Shown one piece after another: positions 1-7,466 of a stretch of DNA of 9,471 nt. Positions within the stretch are counted from its first letter, which is position 1, and each line of letters begins with the position of its first letter. The position numbers were made by a program, and so were the translations under genes. The notes under the pieces were generated by a model. The model was not told the origin of the DNA and made no database searches. It was given only the letters and a program-made list of their open reading frames with translations. This DNA comes from UBA2197 sp034370465 (GTDB lineage Bacteria > Desulfobacterota > Desulfuromonadia > Desulfuromonadales > UBA2197), in NCBI GenBank assembly GCA_034370465.1, contig JAXMLA010000154.1, positions 1-9,471 on the forward strand. The letters run 5' to 3'.

Positions 1-1479
1 GTCGGCATCACATCCTTTATCCTCTTTTACGTCGATGCGCCGATTCGCAAGATTATCGGCGCGATGAAACAGGTAGAGAAGGGGGACTTTGAGGGGGCGA
101 GCATCGAGATAAACAGTTCGGAAGAGATGGCAGAATTGGCCGAAAAATTTAACGGTATGGTTGATCACCTGAAATCGCTGGTGGAGAATACAATTCTCCA
201 CGAGTGTGAACTTGCCGTCAATCGCGAGCAACTTGCCCATCAGGGTGAGGTGCAAAGCATGAATAGCACCTTGGAAGAACGCCTTAAGGAGATCGAATAC
301 CTCAATATATCCCTGGAGGAACGAATCGAGGAGATCGAAGAAGCGAACTACAAAATCGCCGACCTCGCCAGTGACCTGGAGAGTAAGAACAATAGTTTGG
401 AAAAGACGGTCTCCCGCCTCTCTGCCCTCAATAGAATGGGGGTGGCGCTCAACTCGACTCTCGATCTGGAAAGTCTCTTTGACACCATGATTCACCGGGC
501 GATGGAAGCCGTTGGTGCCGAAATCGGGTATATCCTCCTTTATGATTTCGCCCATGGCACCTTGAAAGTCGGTGGGGCGGTCGGTCTATTTGACCTGGTC
601 AACCGCGACACCCGTTTGCCGCTGCGCCCCGGCAGTGTGACCTACTGGGTCATCCAGAAGCGGCAACCCCTCCTTATTGAAAGGACCATTAATAACCGGG
701 AATTTAGTCCGGTCAGTGCCCTGGGATACACTCGCGACACCCTGATCTGCGCTCCGCTGATTGTCAAAGACGAAATCATCGGCACCATCACCCTGGCAAA
801 CAAGAGTGATCTCAGTTCCTTTAAAGAACAGGACCTTGAACTCCTGTCAACGATCGGTGCCCAGGCCTCTGTCGCCATCAAAAATGTCCATCTTTATGAA
901 GACCAGCAGACCACCTACCTCAATACCATGCAGGCCCTGGTTTCGGCCGTCGAAGCGAGCGACCCCTATACTCGCGGTCACTCCGAGCGTGTCACCCGCT
1001 ATGCCCAGATTCTCGGCCGGCAACTCAATCTCACCAGCGATTCGATTAAACGGCTCGAGCGGGCGTCCATCCTGCATGACATTGGCAAGATCGGCATTGA
1101 TGTCGCCGTACTGCACAAGGAAGGTGTCCTTTCCGCGAGTGATGTTCATATTCTGCAACAACATCCCCTGATCGGCACCAGAATTCTCGAACCGATCTCC
1201 TTTCTTGCCCCGATTCGGCAGATTATCGTTCAACACCATGAACGCTATGACGGCAGAGGTTACCCCTTTTGCGTCAAAGGGGACGACATCCTTCTGGAAG
1301 CCCGTATTCTTGCAGTCGTCGACACCTACGATGCCATGACTTCAGATCGCCCTTACCGCAAAGCCCTTTCCCACGAAATCGCGGTTGCCGAGATCAAAAA
1401 ATACTCCGGCTCCCAGTTCGACCCTTATGTTGCTGATGCCATGCTGACCCTCTGCACCAATGGTCAGTGGCCCATTTAA
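1..1479 (+). CDS. HAMP-coiled coil-GAF-HD-GYP cyclic-di-GMP phosphodiesterase receptor (5' partial)
   Basis: The reading frame is open from base 1, so the start lies left of the window; the ATG at 64 is internal. Numbering from the first in-window codon (492 residues visible), residues 1-11 are the end of a membrane helix and about 12-64 a HAMP domain with the usual early proline (P14). Residues 65-145 form a long coiled coil, about 145-300 a GAF domain, and about 305-490 an HD-GYP domain. The HD-GYP residues all look present: H327, HDIGK at 359-363, HHE at 412-414, DGRGYP at 417-422 and D441. This family hydrolyses cyclic di-GMP (some members act on cGAMP) using a two- or three-metal centre; an active enzyme is therefore expected. 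The missing N-terminus probably carries a periplasmic sensor. The 3' end overlaps or abuts a GGDEF receptor gene, suggesting co-transcription and opposed activities. Domain identity is very secure; signal and substrate are inferred. Confidence 0.95.
   Translation, partial: VGITSFILFYVDAPIRKIIGAMKQVEKGDFEGASIEINSSEEMAELAEKFNGMVDHLKSLVENTILHECELAVNREQLAHQGEVQSMNSTLEERLKEIEYLNISLEERIEEIEEANYKIADLASDLESKNNSLEKTVSRLSALNRMGVALNSTLDLESLFDTMIHRAMEAVGAEIGYILLYDFAHGTLKVGGAVGLFDLVNRDTRLPLRPGSVTYWVIQKRQPLLIERTINNREFSPVSALGYTRDTLICAPLIVKDEIIGTITLANKSDLSSFKEQDLELLSTIGAQASVAIKNVHLYEDQQTTYLNTMQALVSAVEASDPYTRGHSERVTRYAQILGRQLNLTSDSIKRLERASILHDIGKIGIDVAVLHKEGVLSASDVHILQQHPLIGTRILEPISFLAPIRQIIVQHHERYDGRGYPFCVKGDDILLEARILAVVDTYDAMTSDRPYRKALSHEIAVAEIKKYSGSQFDPYVADAMLTLCTNGQWPI
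265..432 (+). repeat. Four 14-residue (42-base) coiled-coil units within the HD-GYP receptor gene
   Basis: Four consecutive 42-base units (265-306, 307-348, 349-390, 391-432) each encode two heptads ending in Asn. The first two are clearly related in protein (LEER..EIE..N, eight of fourteen residues identical) and share blocks of DNA; the third and fourth keep only the heptad pattern and the final Asn. Asn also stands 14 and 28 residues before the end of the first unit, giving six in exact register. The hydrophobic 3-4 spacing puts every one of these Asn at an 'a' core position. The segment links HAMP to GAF and is best read as a signalling coiled coil. Whether the units arose by duplication or by selection on the coil is not decided here. 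Confidence 0.6.
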
Positions 1480-3662
1480 TCCTGATGACCCTCCCCTTAT
1501 CCATGAAAAGCGGCTTTAACCAACTGCCGCTGCGTCACAAAATCCTTGGTCCCTTCTTCCTGATCATCCTTATCTTCGGCTGCGTCGTCTCCTACGGCAC
1601 CTATTACCTGATCCAGGGGGCGCTGATCTCTACAGCCAACCAGCGCCTCTTAGCGATTGAGGAGATCATTTTTCGCGAACTCAAAAAACAGGAATTCCTG
1701 TTGCTGACCTATGGCAACATGGTTGAATTTCAGCATTACACCAGTGTAGAGAGTCAATCCGATCCCTTTTTTGCACTGCGCCAGGACAAGCTCTTGCGCT
1801 TACTCGGGGACGGAAATGTGACAGCCATCACCTATCCAACAACTGCGACGGGGAAGCACGGTGCCCTGAATGAACTCTTTCAGCAAGCGAACGACAGTGG
1901 TAAAGCGCGCTTTCGCTTCTTGTCCAGTCCGGATGTCCCGGCCCTCTTAAGTGTTGTCGTCCCCTTGCCGCAAACCCGCAGAGAAAAAGATCTCGTGCTT
2001 CTGCAGACCCCGATCGATACGGCCTTTCTCAAACAGATCGTTGCACCTTTTAATATCAATGCCGCAATCATCAATCTTGCTCGAAAGACATTGGTCACGA
2101 CAACAGACGATACCACCCTGTATAACCTTAATGACGAGCAGATGACCCGTCTGATCGGCGGCGAAAAGATTGCACAAACGGTTGATCATGATGGCTATCA
2201 CCGCCAACTCTATTCAGCAATTCCGATCGGCAATAGCGAAATAGTCATCCTTGCCGTCGATCTCCCCCTGGCCGATCTTGACCTGCTGTTGAAAACTCTG
2301 GCGACCCGCGCCGGTCTGACGATTCTGTTCGCTCTCGGAATCGGAGCGCTGATCTTTTATCAGCTGATCAAGAGTATTACCCGCCCCCTGAAGGCTTTAC
2401 TCAAAGCAACCAAAGAGATCAGCGGCGGGAACCTCAACTACCGGATTAAAGAAAAAATGACCGGCGAGTTTCAGCCCCTTGCCGAAGCCTTCAATCATAT
2501 GATCAGCAGAGTCGATACGCTATATCTCGAAAAAGCTGAACAGGCCAAGAATCTGGCCCTGGCGCAGGAACAGCTCCACTTTAATCATCTTCTCGAAGAA
2601 AAAAATCAGGAGATTGAAAGGACCAACCAGGAATTAAGGATTCATTTACGGGAGATCTCCATGCTCCTGCAGCTGAATCAGGTGATGAATTCGACCCTGG
2701 AAGTCAGTGTCATGTTTGACCGCACCCTGAACCTGCTTCGTGACTTTATCGGCAGCTCCAACCTGGTTCTCTTTCTTTACCATCCGGAAAATGAAGAGTT
2801 GACGGCGCGCAAAGCTGTCGGTGCGGAAGCGGATATCTACTCCACTTCTTCATTCAAACTTAACGAGGGGATCACCGGCGCCGCCGCGCTCAACAAAGAA
2901 CTTCTTTATGTGCATGACATCAATAATGACGAACGCTATCTCAATTACAAAAGCGGGTCGCGCGACAAAGGATCGATGATCTCGGCGCCGATTGTCGCCA
3001 AGGATCAGTTGCTCGGTGTTCTTAATCTGCACAAAGCCGAAATCAAAGGCTTTAACGAAACCGATATCCAGCTCATCCATGCGACCACCAATCAATTGGC
3101 AGTGGCTATCGAGAATTCACTCCTTTACGAAAAGACGCGCCTCCTTTCCAATACGGATGAGCTCACCAACATCCCCAACCGCCGCTATTTCCAATCAATT
3201 CTCCGCCGGGAATTTGCCCGTGCGCAGCGCTTTAAGACCTCTTTTTCTGTGATTTTGATCGATATCGATCATTTTAAACGTTTTAACGACACCTTCGGAC
3301 ACGTAAATGGTGATTCAACCTTAACCCGGGTGGCAACCGTCCTGCAGCAGAATACCCGCGGTGTCGACCAGGTCGCCCGCTTTGGCGGTGAAGAGTTTAT
3401 CGTCCTGCTGTCGAACACTAATAAAGAGGGGGCCTGTCTGGTAGCTGAAAAGCTGAGGGATGCTGTGGCTGCTGAGGACTTTGTTTTAAGCGGAAATGAG
3501 AACGAAATAATTACAGAAAAAGTCAGTATCTCTCTGGGGATCGCCGAATATCCCAACGACAGCACTGATCTGGATGTGCTTATTAAAAGAGCCGATCAGG
3601 CCCTTTATGCCGCCAAGGCCGCGGGACGTAATCGTGCGGTCTCCTGGCAAGAAGACCTGTAA
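1467..3662 (+). CDS. HAMP-coiled coil-GAF-GGDEF diguanylate cyclase receptor
   Basis: This predicted inner-membrane receptor should make cyclic di-GMP from two GTP. In the 731-residue version, a membrane helix lies at about 27-49, a periplasmic sensor region at about 50-278, a second helix at about 282-301 and a HAMP domain at about 300-352. A coiled coil (353-402), a GAF domain (about 405-555) and a GGDEF domain (558-728) follow. The active site reads GGEEF at 640-644; the guanine-contacting N607 and D616 are in place. RGVD at 631-634, five residues before GGEEF, is the product-binding inhibitory I-site. The start is uncertain: GTG 1467 (used here) overlaps the upstream gene by 13 bases, ATG 1485 lies 5 bases after its stop and ATG 1503 lies 23 after. 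None has a clear Shine-Dalgarno, which fits translational coupling. The periplasmic region resembles no sensor fold I can name. Cyclase assignment is very secure. Confidence 0.95.
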   Translation: MAHLILMTLPLSMKSGFNQLPLRHKILGPFFLIILIFGCVVSYGTYYLIQGALISTANQRLLAIEEIIFRELKKQEFLLLTYGNMVEFQHYTSVESQSDPFFALRQDKLLRLLGDGNVTAITYPTTATGKHGALNELFQQANDSGKARFRFLSSPDVPALLSVVVPLPQTRREKDLVLLQTPIDTAFLKQIVAPFNINAAIINLARKTLVTTTDDTTLYNLNDEQMTRLIGGEKIAQTVDHDGYHRQLYSAIPIGNSEIVILAVDLPLADLDLLLKTLATRAGLTILFALGIGALIFYQLIKSITRPLKALLKATKEISGGNLNYRIKEKMTGEFQPLAEAFNHMISRVDTLYLEKAEQAKNLALAQEQLHFNHLLEEKNQEIERTNQELRIHLREISMLLQLNQVMNSTLEVSVMFDRTLNLLRDFIGSSNLVLFLYHPENEELTARKAVGAEADIYSTSSFKLNEGITGAAALNKELLYVHDINNDERYLNYKSGSRDKGSMISAPIVAKDQLLGVLNLHKAEIKGFNETDIQLIHATTNQLAVAIENSLLYEKTRLLSNTDELTNIPNRRYFQSILRREFARAQRFKTSFSVILIDIDHFKRFNDTFGHVNGDSTLTRVATVLQQNTRGVDQVARFGGEEFIVLLSNTNKEGACLVAEKLRDAVAAEDFVLSGNENEIITEKVSISLGIAEYPNDSTDLDVLIKRADQALYAAKAAGRNRAVSWQEDL

Positions 3663-3679
3663 CGCGATTCCCCTTCCTT

Positions 3680-5449
3680 TTATCTCCCCCCCAAGAGTTC
3701 AACCTCATCCTTTTGCCGTTTACATAAACGCAAAGCCTGACGAATCAAGGGGACACTCTCGGGCAAATGCCAAAGCAGGAGGGCCTTTTGCATCTGCCGT
3801 TCTTCGCGACTGTGCGGTACATAAATCTCTTTGTTGGTATAGGGATCGCGGCCGGTGTAGTACAGGCAGGTCGATAACGTCCCCGGCGTCGGAGTGAATT
3901 CCTGCACCTGTTCCACTTTCAGCTTATTGCGCAAAAGGAAGAGGGCAACATCGATCATTTGCGTCAGGGTCGTGCCCGGATGCGCCGCCATCAGATAAGG
4001 AACAATCCCCTGCCGCTTGCCACACCCTTGGTTCAGTTGATGAAACTCCTGAAGAAACCAGGAGAATAGTTCCGGCTGCGCCTTGCGCATCATTTGCAGC
4101 GTTGTCGGGGAAAACGATTCCGGCGCCACCTTGAGCAGTCCACTGACGTGATCTTTGACGAGACGCTTAAAATAAGCGGGCTGCTGCGGCAGTAGGTCGA
4201 AGCGCACACCGGAGGCGACAAAGAGATGCTTGACCCCCGGTCGCTGTTGCGCCTGCACAAGTAAATCCGTTGCCTCCTGATCACTACAGTTCAGGCGCGG
4301 ACAGCGGTTCGGCCACAGACAGCTGGGGCGCCGGCATTGCCGCTGTGCCCCGGCATCGTTACAACTCAAACCGTACATATTGGCACTCGGCCCGCCGAGA
4401 TCACTGATAGTGCCGCGAAAGTCCGGAGCTGTGGCAAGGGTGTCAATCTCCGCCAGGACCGATTCCTGCGAGCGGGACTGGATCGTCTTCCCCTGATGCA
4501 TGCCGATAGCACAGAAAGAACAACCGCCGAAACAGCCACGGTGGGTAGTTATCGAAAAACGGATCTGTTCGTAAGCGGGAATCTTTTCGCGGTAGGAGGG
4601 GTGGGGACGCCGGAGAAAGGGGAGCGCATAGAGTTTGTCGAGTTCAGCCGCTGTCAGCGGCAAAGCGGGGGGATTAACGACCACCCAGCGGTTGCCTTGG
4701 GGTTGTGCCAGCCTTCGGCCAATGAGGGGATTCTGCTCGGCTTCAGCAAGACAGAAAGCCGTACCAAAGGCAACCTTGTCGACGCAGACCTGTTCAAAGG
4801 CCGGGAGGAGAAGAGCGTCCTCCGGGGGCAAGGGACTGAGATAGGCAGTGCCACGCAGATCGTGAATTTGAGCAGGCAACTCGCCGGCGGCAACCCGACG
4901 CGCCACCTCAAGAAGAGCGTTTTCCGCCATCCCATACAGGAGGAGGTCGGCTTTACTGTCGAGCAAAATCGAACGCCGCACCGCGTCGTCCCAGTAATCA
5001 TAATGCGCCAGGCGGCGCAGACTCGCTTCGATCCCGCCGATAATAACCGGCAGGCCCCGAAACGCCCCCTTGACCGCCGCGACATAAGCGATCACCGCCC
5101 GGTTCGGACGAGCGCCGGCACGATTCCCCGGCGTGTAGGCGTCATCATTGCGCCGCTTTTTAGCGGCGGTGTAATGATTGACCATCGAATCCATCGCCCC
5201 GGCCGCAACCGCGGCAAATAAGCGCGGTCGCCCCATCCCGGTGAAGGCCTCCTTCTCACGCCAATCGGGCTGGGCAACAATGCCGACTCGATAACCGGCA
5301 GATTCGAGCAGACGGGCTAAGAGCGGTACTCCGAAGGCAGGGTGATCAACATAAGCATCGCCGGAGATAAAGAGGATGTCGAGTTCATCCCAGCCGCGCG
5401 CGGCCATCTCAGCCCGACAGGTGGGGATAAAGAGCTCTGGCGTTTTCAG
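3680..5449 (-). CDS. ygiQ: YgiQ-family (UPF0313) radical SAM protein, probable CTG start
   Basis: This is a radical SAM enzyme of the YgiQ family, whose reaction is unknown. Numbering from the ATG at 5407 (575 residues), an N-terminal domain opens with GWDELDILFISGDAYVDHP, a family hallmark. The 4Fe-4S ligands are C292, C296 and C299 (CxxxCxxC). A second cysteine group follows at C349, C358, C363, C369 and C374. The ATG has no Shine-Dalgarno, and homology appears to continue upstream: in-frame codons from CTG 5449 encode FIPTCRAEM just before GWDEL, like the FLP...R.EM...GWD start I recall for this family. AAAGGA lies 9 bases before that CTG, so I place the start there (589 residues). It is shorter than the E. 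coli protein (about 740), lacking most of the long C-terminal tail. It follows argC by 27 bases with no terminator seen, so the two are probably co-transcribed. Family assignment is secure; the start is an inference. Confidence 0.93.
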   Translation of the reverse strand: MKTPELFIPTCRAEMAARGWDELDILFISGDAYVDHPAFGVPLLARLLESAGYRVGIVAQPDWREKEAFTGMGRPRLFAAVAAGAMDSMVNHYTAAKKRRNDDAYTPGNRAGARPNRAVIAYVAAVKGAFRGLPVIIGGIEASLRRLAHYDYWDDAVRRSILLDSKADLLLYGMAENALLEVARRVAAGELPAQIHDLRGTAYLSPLPPEDALLLPAFEQVCVDKVAFGTAFCLAEAEQNPLIGRRLAQPQGNRWVVVNPPALPLTAAELDKLYALPFLRRPHPSYREKIPAYEQIRFSITTHRGCFGGCSFCAIGMHQGKTIQSRSQESVLAEIDTLATAPDFRGTISDLGGPSANMYGLSCNDAGAQRQCRRPSCLWPNRCPRLNCSDQEATDLLVQAQQRPGVKHLFVASGVRFDLLPQQPAYFKRLVKDHVSGLLKVAPESFSPTTLQMMRKAQPELFSWFLQEFHQLNQGCGKRQGIVPYLMAAHPGTTLTQMIDVALFLLRNKLKVEQVQEFTPTPGTLSTCLYYTGRDPYTNKEIYVPHSREERQMQKALLLWHLPESVPLIRQALRLCKRQKDEVELLGGR

Positions 5450-5458
5450 ACGCTGTAA

Positions 5459-5464
5459 TCCTTT
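5459..5464 (-). promoter_or_regulatory. Ribosome binding site that decides the ygiQ start
   Basis: AAAGGA on the - strand lies between the argC stop and the ygiQ coding region. It is 9 bases from an in-frame CTG at 5449-5447 and more than 50 bases from the first ATG (5407-5405), too far to serve that ATG. No in-frame ATG, GTG or TTG occurs between it and the ATG. This is the main evidence for CTG initiation. Confidence 0.55.
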
Positions 5465-5476
5465 AAACTGTTTGGA

Positions 5477-6514
5477 CTACGGGAAGAGCGGGACAACATC
5501 GAGCCCCCGCGTTTCCGGAAAACCAAGGAGGAGGTTCATATTCTGGATCGCCTGTCCGGCCGCCCCTTTGACGAGATTATCAATGGCCGAAACAACGATG
5601 ACGCGACCAGTGCGGGGATCGACGACCAGACCGATATCACAGTAGTTGGCACCGCGGACGTAGGCGATATTCGGCAGTTCACCTTCAGTGCAGATACGCA
5701 CAAAGGTTTCCCCGACGTAAAAGTCACGGTAATGTTGCAGAAGGGCGGCGGTGGTCGTTTCCTGACTTAAAGATGCATAGCAGGTCGACAGGATACCGCG
5801 ACTGACTGGCAGAAGATGGGGGGTAAAGCTCACCGTCACTTCCTGTCCTGCCAGATCACTCAAGGTCTGCTCGATCTCCGGAGTATGGCGATGATTGCCG
5901 ACACCATAAGCTTTAAACCCTTCATTAACTTCACAAAAAAGACTGCCGACCTTGGCAGCACGACCGGCACCACTCGTCCCTGACTTGCTGTCGATGATCA
6001 AAGTAGCGGGATCGATCCAGCCACCTTTGAGCAGCGGCGCCAGGGCAAGAGCCACACTGGTCGGATAACAACCGGGATTGGCGATAAGCCTGGCCGCTGG
6101 AATCGCTGCACGGTAAAGTTCCGGCAGGCCGTAAACGGCTTCAGAGAGCAGCTCCGGACTGGTATGGGTTGCGTACCAGGCTGCGTAGATATTCGGATCG
6201 CGGAGTCGATAATCGGCCGAGAGAGCAACGACCTTGCAGCCGGCAGCGAGGAAGCCGGGAATGACTGCCATGGCGGCTTGATGCGGCAGCGCGGTAAAGA
6301 CCAGATCAGCGCTGGCAGCGACTGCCGCCACGTCGAGGACGGTGCAAACCATGTCGATGCGGCCGGCCAACGATGGGAAGAGGGTCGCCACCTCTTCGCC
6401 GACATTCTGATTGGCGGTGATGCAGGTGACCGTAACCTCGGGGTGATTCAACAGCAGACGTAAAAGCTCGACACCGGTATAACCACTGGCACCAACGACC
6501 GCAACCTTGACCAT
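5477..6514 (-). CDS. argC: N-acetyl-gamma-glutamyl-phosphate reductase
   Basis: ArgC performs the third step of arginine synthesis, the NADPH-dependent reduction of N-acetylglutamyl phosphate to N-acetylglutamate semialdehyde in the cytoplasm. The 345-residue length is normal. The nucleotide-binding loop GASGYTG is at 8-14, the catalytic cysteine C149 sits in NPGCYPT (147-152 plus T), GTSGAGR is at 179-185, and the histidine motif HRHTPEI is at 208-214. The start is well set: AGGAGG lies 8 bases before the ATG. The gene stands only 81 bases after rpsI with a strong terminator between, and runs into ygiQ downstream with a 27-base gap. Its stop is TAG and the ygiQ frame continues open after it. 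No arginine-repressor operator is evident in the short upstream gap. The assignment is secure. Confidence 0.97.
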   Translation of the reverse strand: MVKVAVVGASGYTGVELLRLLLNHPEVTVTCITANQNVGEEVATLFPSLAGRIDMVCTVLDVAAVAASADLVFTALPHQAAMAVIPGFLAAGCKVVALSADYRLRDPNIYAAWYATHTSPELLSEAVYGLPELYRAAIPAARLIANPGCYPTSVALALAPLLKGGWIDPATLIIDSKSGTSGAGRAAKVGSLFCEVNEGFKAYGVGNHRHTPEIEQTLSDLAGQEVTVSFTPHLLPVSRGILSTCYASLSQETTTAALLQHYRDFYVGETFVRICTEGELPNIAYVRGANYCDIGLVVDPRTGRVIVVSAIDNLVKGAAGQAIQNMNLLLGFPETRGLDVVPLFP

Positions 6515-6536
6515 CGCAACAACCTCCTAAAATGAC

Positions 6537-6569
6537 AAAAAGGGGAACCGTATGCGGGTTCCCCTTTTT
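6537..6569 (-). terminator. Strong intrinsic terminator after rplM-rpsI
   Basis: A perfect 13-bp inverted repeat (6537-6549 with 6557-6569) surrounds a 7-base loop; its outer five pairs are A-T and the inner ones are GGGG/CCCC and other pairs. The T-run on the - strand follows the GC stem, so it should stop transcripts coming from rpsI. Being symmetric, it could also stop + strand transcripts. It ends 11 bases before the argC Shine-Dalgarno, so some readthrough, or a promoter upstream, is needed for argC expression. Confidence 0.88.
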
Positions 6570-6595
6570 GGTCCAGTTGCCTGTAAAAACCGCGA

Positions 6596-6988
6596 TTAAC
6601 GCTTCGAGAACTGGAAGCTGCGGCGGGCAGCTGCCTTCCCGTATTTCTTACGCTCTTTGATGCGGCTGTCGCGAGTAATGAAACCAGCCTTTTTGAGGAC
6701 GGCGCGCAACTCCGGGTTCACTTCCAGCAGAGCCTTGGTGATGCCGTGCTTGACTGCACCGGCCTGCCCGGAAGGACCACCACCAAGGACCGTCGCAACA
6801 ACATCAAACTTGCCGATGTTGTCAGTCAGTTCAAGAGGTTGCCGGACCACCATCTGCGAGGTCTCACGTCCGAAATATTCTTCCACCGGACGGGTATTGA
6901 CGATAATCGCCCCCGTTCCAGCTTTAATCCATACACGGGCAATCGAAGTTTTTCTTTTACCGGTCGCGTAAAATTTCTGCTCGGCCAT
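6596..6988 (-). CDS. rpsI: 30S ribosomal protein S9 (uS9)
   Basis: S9 is a component of the small-subunit head; its C-terminal tail reaches toward the P-site tRNA. The 130-residue length is normal. The N-terminal segment has the family's KRKTSIARV pattern, the signature GGGPSGQAGAVKHGI lies at about 67-81, and the protein ends in the invariant basic tail QFSKR. AGGAG sits 9 bases before the ATG. It lies 25 bases downstream of rplM, the usual partner in bacteria, and is followed by a strong hairpin terminator. No anomalies are seen, and the assignment is secure. Confidence 0.98.
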   Translation of the reverse strand: MAEQKFYATGKRKTSIARVWIKAGTGAIIVNTRPVEEYFGRETSQMVVRQPLELTDNIGKFDVVATVLGGGPSGQAGAVKHGITKALLEVNPELRAVLKKAGFITRDSRIKERKKYGKAAARRSFQFSKR

Positions 6989-7013
6989 TCGCTTCTATCT
7001 CCTGATCCGCTAA

Positions 7014-7442
7014 TTAAAGAGGCAGCGTTTTCGGCTGCTGCGCGGCATGGGGATGATCGGTGCCGGCATAGACCTTAAGTTTCTTATACATCTGACGGCC
7101 CAACTTGTTTTTGGGGAGCATCCCCTTGACCGCCTTACGAATGACATCTTCCGGTTTGGTGGCCAGAAGTTTCTCCGCTGTAATCTCTCTGATGCCGCCG
7201 GGAAAACCGGTATGACGATAATACTTCTTATCAGCCATCTTGTTACCGGTCAGGCAAACTTTATCAGCGTTCAGAATAATGACAAAATCCCCGGTATCGA
7301 CACTCGGGGTATAGATCGGTTTGTGCTTCCCGCGCAGAACACTGGCGATCTTGGTCGCAGCGCGCCCCAAAACCTGTCCGTCGAGATCGACGATAAACCA
7401 GTTGCGATTGACTTCTGACTCTTTAGCCACTTCAGTTCTCAT
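7014..7442 (-). CDS. rplM: 50S ribosomal protein L13 (uL13)
   Basis: L13 is an early-assembling large-subunit protein. The 142-residue length is typical. The sequence shows the N-terminal WFIVDLDGQVLGR segment, LRGKHKPIYTPSVDTGDFV in the first half, the YYRHTGFPGG motif near 74-83 and VKGMLPKNKLGR around 104-115, all L13 hallmarks. GAGG lies about 6 bases before the ATG. It is the first gene of an rplM-rpsI unit with its own promoter about 55-80 bases upstream and a short leader that can fold. In E. coli L13 represses its own operon; the same may hold here but is not shown. The assignment is secure. Confidence 0.98.
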   Translation of the reverse strand: MRTEVAKESEVNRNWFIVDLDGQVLGRAATKIASVLRGKHKPIYTPSVDTGDFVIILNADKVCLTGNKMADKKYYRHTGFPGGIREITAEKLLATKPEDVIRKAVKGMLPKNKLGRQMYKKLKVYAGTDHPHAAQQPKTLPL

Positions 7443-7466
7443 GGACTTCCTCTCTTATATGTTTCC

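Noticed and set aside
64..66. ATG at 64 as the start of the HD-GYP gene
   Set aside because: The frame is open to base 1 and encodes the end of a membrane helix and the first part of HAMP, including its proline, so this Met is internal.
3686..3692. Run of seven G (on the - strand) at the end of ygiQ as a frameshift that shortened the protein
   Set aside because: Reading on in the shifted frame gives no recognisable YgiQ tail, so the short C-terminus appears genuine.
4337..5221. A 294-codon open frame on the + strand opposite ygiQ
   Set aside because: Its product has no recognisable domain or low-complexity logic and lies wholly within a well-supported gene; long antisense frames are common in GC-rich coding DNA.
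5477..5479. Readthrough of the argC TAG to give an ArgC-YgiQ fusion
   Set aside because: The frames do agree and no other stop intervenes, but this happens by chance one time in three, and ygiQ has its own ribosome site. Nothing suggests amber recoding.
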